From positions 1 through 64,000 of the forward strand of contig NZ_FCOY01000005.1 of the NCBI RefSeq assembly GCF_900018785.1: a stretch of 64,000 bases of DNA, in the 5' to 3' direction. The position numbers were made by a program, and so were the translations under genes. This DNA comes from Xanthomonas massiliensis. Lineage in GTDB: Bacteria > Pseudomonadota > Gammaproteobacteria > Xanthomonadales > Xanthomonadaceae. Below are positions 58,089-64,000 of this stretch, in pieces; within the stretch, counting starts at the first letter, position 1, and every line of letters begins with the position of its first letter. The notes under the pieces were generated by a model. The model was not told where the DNA came from, did no database searches, and saw nothing but the letters and a program-made list of their open reading frames with translations.

Positions 58089-58273
58089 GCGGGCCCGCTT
58101 CGCCGCGGATCGGGCCTGGCCCGGGCGCCTCGCACGACGGGGTGCATGGAGCGTCCTGCGCGAGCGTCCGGCCGCTGCCGGGCCGGGGCCACGGGGACAG
58201 GCGCGACCCGGGTCGCCGCCGCGCCGGCATCGGCAGGCTGGGTGCGCGCGGCCGCGGCTGCGATACTGCGCCG

Positions 58274-58918
58274 ATGAATCCCGACTCCCTTCCTCCCGAG
58301 GTCGGCCCGCGCCTGCGCGAGGGGCTGCTCGCCCTGGGCCTCGACGCCGACGCGCTGGCCGCGCCGCTGCTGGACTACCTGGCCCTGCTGGACCGCTGGA
58401 ACCGCACCTACAACCTCACCGCCATCCGCGACCCGCGCGAGATGGTCACCCGCCACCTGCTCGATTCGCTGGCCATGGCGCGCTTCGTGCACGCCGGCCG
58501 GCTCGCCGACCTGGGCACCGGCCCCGGCCTGCCGGGCATCCCGCTGGCGATCGCCCGGCCCGGCCTGCAGGTCACGCTGGTGGAGAGCAACGGCAAGAAG
58601 GCGCGCTTCCTGCGCGAGGCGGTGCGCCGGCTCGGGCTGGGCAACGCGCGCGTGGCCGAATCGCGCGCCGAGGCGCTGGACGAGCCGGGCAGCCATGACC
58701 TGCTGACCGCGCGCGCACTGGACACCCTGGCCGGGATCGTCGCCGTCGGCGGCCACCTGCTGGCCCCGGACGGGCGCCTGCTGGCGATGAAGGGCGTGTA
58801 CCCGCACGAGGAGATCGCCGCGCTGCCGGCCGGCTGGCAGGCGCTGGCGGTGCACGCGCTGGCGGTCCCCGGGGAGGCCGGCGAGCGCCATCTGGTGGAG
58901 GTCGCCCGCCGCGGCTGA
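58274..58918 (+). CDS. rsmG: 16S rRNA (guanine527-N7)-methyltransferase
   Basis: 214 residues. Motifs [25 protein letters not shown] and [17 protein letters not shown] (SAM-binding) are diagnostic, followed by [22 protein letters not shown] and LLTARAL. It methylates G527 of 16S rRNA; loss gives low streptomycin resistance. ATG 58274, part of the rsmG-parA-parB order conserved near the origin in many Gammaproteobacteria. Confidence 0.97.
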   Translation: MNPDSLPPEVGPRLREGLLALGLDADALAAPLLDYLALLDRWNRTYNLTAIRDPREMVTRHLLDSLAMARFVHAGRLADLGTGPGLPGIPLAIARPGLQVTLVESNGKKARFLREAVRRLGLGNARVAESRAEALDEPGSHDLLTARALDTLAGIVAVGGHLLAPDGRLLAMKGVYPHEEIAALPAGWQALAVHALAVPGEAGERHLVEVARRG

Positions 58919-59002
58919 GCGCCGGGTGGCCGGCCGATTCGCAGATGCGTCCCGCCCGTCGCATAATGAAAGGTCCTACCCCCTCCTCGAGAGGCCCCCG
59001 CC

Positions 59003-59806
59003 ATGGCCCGGATCATCGCCATCGCCAACCAGAAGGGCGGCGTCGGCAAGACGACCACGGCTGTCAACCTGGCAGCCGGGCTGGCGCGTGCGCGCAAGCG
59101 GGTGCTGCTGGTGGACCTGGACGCCCAGGGCAACGCCACCATGGGCAGCGGCGTGGACAAGCGCGAGCTGGTCGCCTCGACCTGCAACCTGCTGCTGGGC
59201 GAGGCCCAGGCCGCCGACGTGCGCGTGCGCACCGAGGAGGAATTCGACCTGCTGCCGGGCAACATCGACCTGACCGCCGCCGAGATCAGCCTGATGGACC
59301 AGTCCGGGCGCGAGCAGCGGCTCAAGCAGGCGCTGGCCCCGATCCGCGACGACTACGACTTCATCCTGGTCGATTGCCCGCCGGCGCTGTCGCTGCTGAC
59401 CCTCAACGCGCTGACCGCGGCCGACTCGGTGATCGTGCCGATGCAGTGCGAGTACTACGCGCTGGAAGGCCTGTCGGCGCTGCTGGACACCATCGACGCG
59501 CTGCGCGGCCAGCTCAACCCGGGGCTCGAGATCGAGGGCGTGCTGCGCACCATGTTCGACGTGCGCAACAACCTGGCCAACGCGGTCTCGGCCGAGCTGA
59601 CCGGCCACTTCGGCGACAAGGTGTTCCGCACCATCGTGCCGCGCAACGTGCGCCTGGCCGAGGCCCCCAGCCACGGCCGCAGCATCGTCGGCTACGACCG
59701 CGCCTCGCGCGGCGGGGTGGCCTACCTGGGCCTGGCCAGCGAGGTCATCCGCCGCCAGAACGAACGCAGCAGGCCGGCGCCGGCCATGGAGACGATTTCC
59801 GCATGA
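59003..59806 (+). CDS. parA: Chromosome-partitioning ATPase ParA (Soj)
   Basis: 267 residues. Deviant Walker A KGGVGKTT at 11-18, Walker A' VDLDAQGN and Walker B DFILVDCPPALS. DNA-binding Arg residues in PSHGRSIVGYDRASRG near the end. It pulls ParB-bound origin regions apart. ATGA overlap with parB. Confidence 0.97.
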   Translation: MARIIAIANQKGGVGKTTTAVNLAAGLARARKRVLLVDLDAQGNATMGSGVDKRELVASTCNLLLGEAQAADVRVRTEEEFDLLPGNIDLTAAEISLMDQSGREQRLKQALAPIRDDYDFILVDCPPALSLLTLNALTAADSVIVPMQCEYYALEGLSALLDTIDALRGQLNPGLEIEGVLRTMFDVRNNLANAVSAELTGHFGDKVFRTIVPRNVRLAEAPSHGRSIVGYDRASRGGVAYLGLASEVIRRQNERSRPAPAMETISA

Positions 59807-60729
59807 GCAGCAGCAAGCCGATCCCCGCCAAGAAGCGCGGCCTGGGCCGCGGCCTGGACGCCCTGCTCGGCCCCAAGGGCGCGACGGTGGCGGCCGATCC
59901 GGCCGGCGCGCCGCAGCCGGGCGAGGTGCTGCGGCGCATGCCGGTGGACCAGCTGCAGCCGGGCAAGTACCAGCCGCGCCGCGAGATGGACGAGGCCAAG
60001 CTGGCCGAGCTGGCCGAATCGATCAAGGCGCAGGGCGTGATCCAGCCGATCGTGGCGCGCGAGCTGGAGCCGGGCCGGTTCGAGATCGTGGCCGGCGAGC
60101 GCCGCTGGCGCGCCTCGCAGCTGGCCGGCCTGGCCGAGGTGCCGGTGGTGGTGCGCGAGCTCGACGACCGCACCGTCGTGGCCATGGCGCTGATCGAGAA
60201 CATCCAGCGCGAGGACCTCAACCCGCTGGAGGAGGCGCAGGCGCTGCAGCGCCTGATCGACGAGTTCGCGCTGACCCATGCCGAGGCCGCCGAGGCGGTG
60301 GGCCGTTCGCGCGCCTCGGTCTCTAACCTGTTGCGGCTGCTGGAGCTGCCGCCGGCGATCCGCGCGCTGGTCGAGGCCCGGCGCCTGGAGATGGGCCATG
60401 CCCGCGCGCTGCTGACGCTGTCGCCGGAGCTGGCCAGCAAGCTGGCCTACGAGGCCGCCGAGAACGGCTGGTCGGTGCGCGAGGTCGAGCATCGCGCCCA
60501 GCAGTTCGCCGCCGGCAAGGTGCCCGGTGCGCGTGCGGCCCGCCCGGCGCGCACCGCGCCGCAGGCCGACATCGCCTCGCTGGAGAACGAACTGGCCGAG
60601 TCCCTGGGTACCCGCGTGGCCATCACCCACGGCCGCGGCGGCAAGGGCAAGCTGATCATCCACTACACCGACCTGGACACGCTCGAGGGCGTGCTCGAAC
60701 GCCTGCGCGGTCGCCCGCCGCAGGACTGA
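59803..60729 (+). CDS. parB: Chromosome-partitioning protein ParB (Spo0J)
   Basis: 308 residues. N-terminal ParA-stimulating stretch KKRGLGRGLDALL (about 10-22), CTP-binding ParB box GERRWRAS and ENIQREDLNPLEEAQA, helix-turn-helix LTHAEAAEAVGRSRASVSNLLRLLELP, and C-terminal dimer domain. It binds parS sites near the origin; none was seen in this window. Confidence 0.97.
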   Translation: MSSSKPIPAKKRGLGRGLDALLGPKGATVAADPAGAPQPGEVLRRMPVDQLQPGKYQPRREMDEAKLAELAESIKAQGVIQPIVARELEPGRFEIVAGERRWRASQLAGLAEVPVVVRELDDRTVVAMALIENIQREDLNPLEEAQALQRLIDEFALTHAEAAEAVGRSRASVSNLLRLLELPPAIRALVEARRLEMGHARALLTLSPELASKLAYEAAENGWSVREVEHRAQQFAAGKVPGARAARPARTAPQADIASLENELAESLGTRVAITHGRGGKGKLIIHYTDLDTLEGVLERLRGRPPQD

Positions 60730-60767
60730 AGCGCGACGCGCATGCGCCGCACGAGGATCGCGAGACG

Positions 60768-61070
60768 ATGAACCCGAACAAAGTCGACCGCCATCATCTG
60801 CACAGCCTCAGCGACCTGCCCAATGTCGGGCCTGCCGCCGAGAAGGACCTGCGCTTGATCGGCATCCGCGTGCCGGCCCACCTCAAGGGCCGCGATCCCT
60901 ACGACATGTACGCGCAGCTGTGCCTGAAGACCGGGGTGGAACACGATCCCTGCGTGATCGATGTGTTCATGTCGATCACCCGCTTCATGGAAGGCGAGCC
61001 GGCGCGCCCGTGGTGGGCCTACAGCGCCGAGCGCAAGCGCGCCCTGGCGCAGGACCCGATGAACCTGTGA
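60768..61070 (+). CDS. Cdd1-like helix-hairpin-helix protein
   Basis: 100 residues. HLHSLSDLPNVGPAAEKDLRLIGIRVPAHLKGRDPYDMYAQLC carries a helix-hairpin-helix core, and DPCVIDVFMSITRFMEGEPARPWW is the Cdd1 (pathogenicity locus) family signature. Function is not known. ATG 60768, 38 bp after parB; may be part of the parAB transcript. Confidence 0.85.
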   Translation: MNPNKVDRHHLHSLSDLPNVGPAAEKDLRLIGIRVPAHLKGRDPYDMYAQLCLKTGVEHDPCVIDVFMSITRFMEGEPARPWWAYSAERKRALAQDPMNL

Positions 61071-61262
61071 GTGCGGCGCGGCCCGCGCGGCGCTGCGTTG
61101 CGGGCGCGCGCGCACTGCGACGGTGATGCCGTACGCGCAGTGGCATCGCGCGCCGCGCCGCCTGGGCGGTGACGTGCCGGTGCCAGGGCGTCCGCCGCCT
61201 CGCCACGCCGCGTTCCTGCCTGCCCGTGCCGCCGTGCACGTCCTTCTTCCCGGAGCGATCCG

Positions 61263-62228
61263 ATGACCATCCTCGTGACCGGTGCCGCCGGCTTCATCGG
61301 CGCCTACACCTGCCAGGCCCTGGCCGCGCGCGGCGAGCGCGTGGTCGGGCTGGACAACTACAACGACTACTACGATCCACGGCTCAAGCGCGACCGCGTC
61401 GCGGCGCTGTGTCCCGGCGTGGACATCCGCGCCCTGGACCTGGTCGATGCGGACGGGCTGGCGGCGCTGTTCGACGAGGTGCGGCCCGAGCGCGTGGTGC
61501 ACCTGGCCGCGCAGGCAGGCGTGCGCTACTCGCTGGAGAACCCGCAGGCCTACGTGCAGAGCAACCTGGTGGGCTTCCTCAACATGCTGGAGCTGTGCCG
61601 CCACCGCGGCGTGGCGCACATGGCCTACGCCTCCTCCAGCTCGGTGTACGGGGACTCGGCGGTGCCGCCGTTCTCCGAGGACCAGCGCGTGGACCGGCCG
61701 CGCTCGCTGTACGCGGCCACCAAGGCCGCCGACGAGCTGATGGCCTATGCCTATGCGCAGCTCTACGGCATCCGCCTGACCGGCCTGCGCTTCTTCACCG
61801 TCTACGGCCCCTGGGGACGGCCGGACATGGCGCCGCTGCTGTTCGCGCGCGCGGTGCTGGCCGGCCGGCCGATCCAGGTGTTCAACCAGGGCCGCATGCG
61901 GCGCGACTTCACCCATGTGGACGACATCGTGCGCGGCGTGCTCGGCGCACTCGACCATCCCTCGCAGGACCCCATCCCGCACCGGGTGTTCAACCTCGGC
62001 AACCACACGCCGGTGGAGCTGGAGCACTTCATCGCGGTGATCGAGCAGGCCGCCGGCAAGCCCGCGCACAAGGTCTACAAGCCGATGCAGGCGGGCGACA
62101 TGGTCGAGACCATGGCCGACACCACGCGTGCTCAGGCCGCCTTCGGCTTCGAGCCGACCCTTCCGATCGAGACCGGGCTGCCGCCGGTGGTGGCCTGGTG
62201 CGAGGCGTATTTCGGCGACGCCGCCTGA
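61263..62228 (+). CDS. NAD-dependent epimerase, UDP-glucuronate 4-epimerase-like
   Basis: 321 residues. GAAGFIGAYTCQALAARGE binds NAD; DNYNDYYDPRLKRDR is typical of UDP-glucuronate epimerases; the catalytic Tyr and Lys are in SLYAATKAADELMAYAYA. TVYGPWGRPDMAP and RDFTHVDDIVRG follow. It feeds a sugar nucleotide into surface glycans. CGGAGCG precedes ATG 61263. Confidence 0.92.
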   Translation: MTILVTGAAGFIGAYTCQALAARGERVVGLDNYNDYYDPRLKRDRVAALCPGVDIRALDLVDADGLAALFDEVRPERVVHLAAQAGVRYSLENPQAYVQSNLVGFLNMLELCRHRGVAHMAYASSSSVYGDSAVPPFSEDQRVDRPRSLYAATKAADELMAYAYAQLYGIRLTGLRFFTVYGPWGRPDMAPLLFARAVLAGRPIQVFNQGRMRRDFTHVDDIVRGVLGALDHPSQDPIPHRVFNLGNHTPVELEHFIAVIEQAAGKPAHKVYKPMQAGDMVETMADTTRAQAAFGFEPTLPIETGLPPVVAWCEAYFGDAA

Positions 62229-62642
62229 CGCGTCGGCCGCGGCCGTGGCGATGGGCGCATCCCGGGCCTCGGGCAGGTTCCGCCGGTGCGCGATCGGGCG
62301 CGTGGGGCGCATCGCGGGGCGTGGGTGCGGAGGTGTCGTTCCGGAAATCCTGCCGGCCTGCAGCCGCACGGTTCCGGGCCGATGACGGCTGATCGCGATC
62401 CTGATATGCCAGCCTGATATGCCAGCGGGATGCCCCCGTCGCCGCGAAGACGCAAGCCCGTCCCCGCTGCCGTGGCGGCAAGGATCCGGCAGGCGTGCCG
62501 GTGTCCGCGTCCCGGTGGCCGCCAACCGCCGGGGCAGGGCGGGCGATGCGGATGACCAAAGGGCTGACACGCGATGCCCGGCAGATGGGACAATAGGCGG
62601 TCCCCCTGAAGCATCGCCGGCGCCGTGGCCGGCCCGGAACCC
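62229..62642. other. Intergenic region with a short direct repeat
   Basis: No gene is seen. CTGATATGCCAGC occurs twice in a row near 62400-62427. REP-like GC-rich inverted sequences are present near 62460-62500 but no clear REPIN. A promoter for the glycosyltransferase is expected near its end. Confidence 0.5.
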
Positions 62643-63365
62643 ATGAGCGAGCCGCAGCTGTCCGTTGTCGTCCCCGTGTTCAACGAGCGCGACAACGTCG
62701 CCCCGCTGGTCGGCGAGATCGTCGCCGCGCTGCGTGGCCGGCTGCCGTTCGAGATCGTCTACGTGGACGACGATTCGGCCGACGACACGCGTGCCGTGCT
62801 CGACGGACTCAAGGCGCAGGTGCCGGAACTGCGCGTGCTGCACCATGTCAGCCGCAGCGGGCAGAGCACGGCCGTGCGCACGGGGGTGAAGGCCGCGCGC
62901 GCGCCCTGGATCGCCACCCTGGACGGCGACGGCCAGAACGATCCGGCCGACATTCCCGCGCTGCTCGAGCGCCGGGCGGCGGCCGAGGCCGGCGTCAAAC
63001 TGTTCGCCGGCTGGCGCGTGGATCGGCAGGACAGCGGCTCCAAGCGCTGGGCCAGCAAGTGGGCCAACGCCATCCGCGCCGGGCTGTTGCACGACGACAC
63101 GCCCGACACCGGCTGCGGCATCAAGCTGTTCGAGCGCGCCGCGTTCCTGGACCTGCCGTACTTCGACCACATGCACCGCTACCTGCCGGCGCTGATGCAG
63201 CGTGCCGGCTGGCGTACCGTGAGCGTGCCGGTGCACCACCGCGCCCGCGCCAGCGGCGTGTCCAAGTACAACAACCTCGGTCGCGCGCTGGTCGGCATCC
63301 GCGACCTGATGGGCGTGGCCTGGCTGATCGCGCGCAGCAAGCGCACCGCCGTGGAGGAGGACTGA
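62643..63365 (+). CDS. Glycosyltransferase family 2, dolichyl/undecaprenyl-phosphate mannose synthase-like
   Basis: 240 residues. GT-A fold: LSVVVPVFNERDNVAPLVGEI, IVYVDDDSADDTRAVL (metal-binding Asp), HVSRSGQSTAVRTGVKAARAPWIATLDGDGQNDPADIP. It lacks the two C-terminal membrane helices of ArnC. It would make a lipid-linked sugar at the inner membrane. Stop overlaps the next start (TGATG). Confidence 0.9.
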   Translation: MSEPQLSVVVPVFNERDNVAPLVGEIVAALRGRLPFEIVYVDDDSADDTRAVLDGLKAQVPELRVLHHVSRSGQSTAVRTGVKAARAPWIATLDGDGQNDPADIPALLERRAAAEAGVKLFAGWRVDRQDSGSKRWASKWANAIRAGLLHDDTPDTGCGIKLFERAAFLDLPYFDHMHRYLPALMQRAGWRTVSVPVHHRARASGVSKYNNLGRALVGIRDLMGVAWLIARSKRTAVEED

Positions 63366-63700
63366 TGTCCATCCTCGACCAGCCGATCACCTGGTTGTTC
63401 TGGACCGGCCTGCACGTCACCCCGTGGAAGCTGATCGGCTACATCGGCACGCTGATGTTCGGCGGGCGCTGGCTGGTGCAGTTCATCGCCTCGCGCCGCG
63501 CCGGCCGGCCGGTGATCCCGCGCCTGTTCTGGTACATGAGCATCGTCGGCAGCCTGATGACGCTGAGCTACTTCCTGTTCTCGGCCAAGCAGGACTCGGT
63601 GGGCGTGCTCGGCAACCTGTTTCCCGCCTTCACCGCGTTCTACAGTCTGTACCTGGACATCAAGGTCCGTGGCTGGAAGCGCGACCGGGCCCTGTACTGA
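63365..63700 (+). CDS. LAB_N-domain membrane protein
   Basis: 111 residues with three membrane segments: WKLIGYIGTLMFGGRWLVQFIASRR, LFWYMSIVGSLMTLSYFLF and VGVLGNLFPAFTAFYSLYLDIK. This is the LAB_N family (once called lipid-A-disaccharide synthase N-terminal domain), which commonly sits beside a GT2 enzyme and a PMT-type glycosyltransferase. Coupled to the gene upstream. The next gene is probably outside the window. Confidence 0.88.
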   Translation: MSILDQPITWLFWTGLHVTPWKLIGYIGTLMFGGRWLVQFIASRRAGRPVIPRLFWYMSIVGSLMTLSYFLFSAKQDSVGVLGNLFPAFTAFYSLYLDIKVRGWKRDRALY

Positions 63701-64000
63701 GGCAGGCGGCCACGCGGTTGTGCGATGTCGCGGCGGGCGATCGCCGCGGCAAGGCGCGGGTCGCGGCGAGAAGGCGGGGTGCCGGTCCGGATGCAGATGA
63801 GGCCGCGGTCCGGAAGGAGCCATGGCGCGATGGCCATGCGGCTGAATCGCGCCGCGATACGCAAGGGGGTTCGCAGGCCCGACGGGATCTACCGTCGCAT
63901 GGCCCGGTGCATGCGCGCCTGCGCCCTCCTGCGGCACGGTGTGGATCCCGTCGCTGGCAGGCGAGAGGGTCGGCCGAGTCCGGTCGAGCGCCGAGCCGTA
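63701..64000. other. End of window, no gene recognised
   Basis: 300 bp of GC-rich sequence. Open frames here lack family signatures and start sites with ribosome binding sites. CGGAAGGAGCC near 63809 resembles a ribosome binding site, but the ATG after it (63822) gives only a short frame. Confidence 0.4.

Noticed and set aside
58919..60767. parS sites around parAB
   Set aside because: I looked for TGTTTCACGTGAAACA-like palindromes near rsmG-parAB and saw none; a half-match TTTCACGTG near 29200 does not extend to the second arm.

Overview
The window is a piece of a high-GC (roughly 70%) gammaproteobacterial chromosome, most likely from the Xanthomonadaceae/Lysobacteraceae. The gene set supports this: ttcA, rdgC, a B12-riboswitch metE, tatABC, tamAB, an S46 peptidase, rsmG-parA-parB and a Cdd1-like gene. 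The intergenic spaces carry REP-like palindromes built on GTCCCCGCGCAGGCGGGGAC. The genus cannot be fixed from the sequence alone.

Bases 1-4471 are different in kind: the distal part of an integron gene-cassette array. There are six intact attC sites (five of 60 bp, one of 115 bp), one degenerate attC-like site, and one attC split by an IS110-family element. Cassettes read left to right, so attI and the integrase gene should lie to the left, outside the window. Cassettes hold two related, probably non-coding units, a ClpP/SppA-like serine protease with a small overlapping ORF, a reverse-oriented SymE-like toxin flanked by its own terminators, an orphan charged protein and a one-helix membrane peptide. 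Base composition of the protease cassette is far lower in GC than the chromosome.

From about 4980 the chromosome proper begins: a YciA-type thioesterase and two VOC proteins, a LysR/MFS divergent pair, mgtC, metE behind a cobalamin riboswitch, DUF488 and DUF465 proteins, ttcA, rdgC, a YgjP-type metalloprotease, hemH with a coupled hydrolase, a SYLF protein, tatABC, a BPSS1780-type membrane protein, a glutamine amidotransferase coupled to a GspE-like ATPase, glyQS, tamAB, a CSS-EAL phosphodiesterase and an S46 peptidase. Two structural oddities sit here: the 3' end of tatC is repeated three more times just after its stop codon, and tamB is broken by a 179-bp inverted duplication.

Bases 38975-54171 look like an acetate/carbon-scavenging block: a CrbS/MxtR-type transporter-kinase, its likely partner CrbR/ErdR, acetyl-CoA synthetase, a DcaP-like porin and an MFS carrier. 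Between them lie mntP with a yybP-ykoY manganese riboswitch, two aldo/keto reductases, a 2-hydroxyacid dehydrogenase and two repeat-rich intergenic regions. The right end holds an aldehyde dehydrogenase, xthA, a GFA protein, a YeaQ-type membrane protein, a phosphopantetheinyl transferase, rsmG-parA-parB, a Cdd1-like protein, and an epimerase/glycosyltransferase/LAB_N surface-glycan cluster.

No tRNA, rRNA or CRISPR array was recognised.
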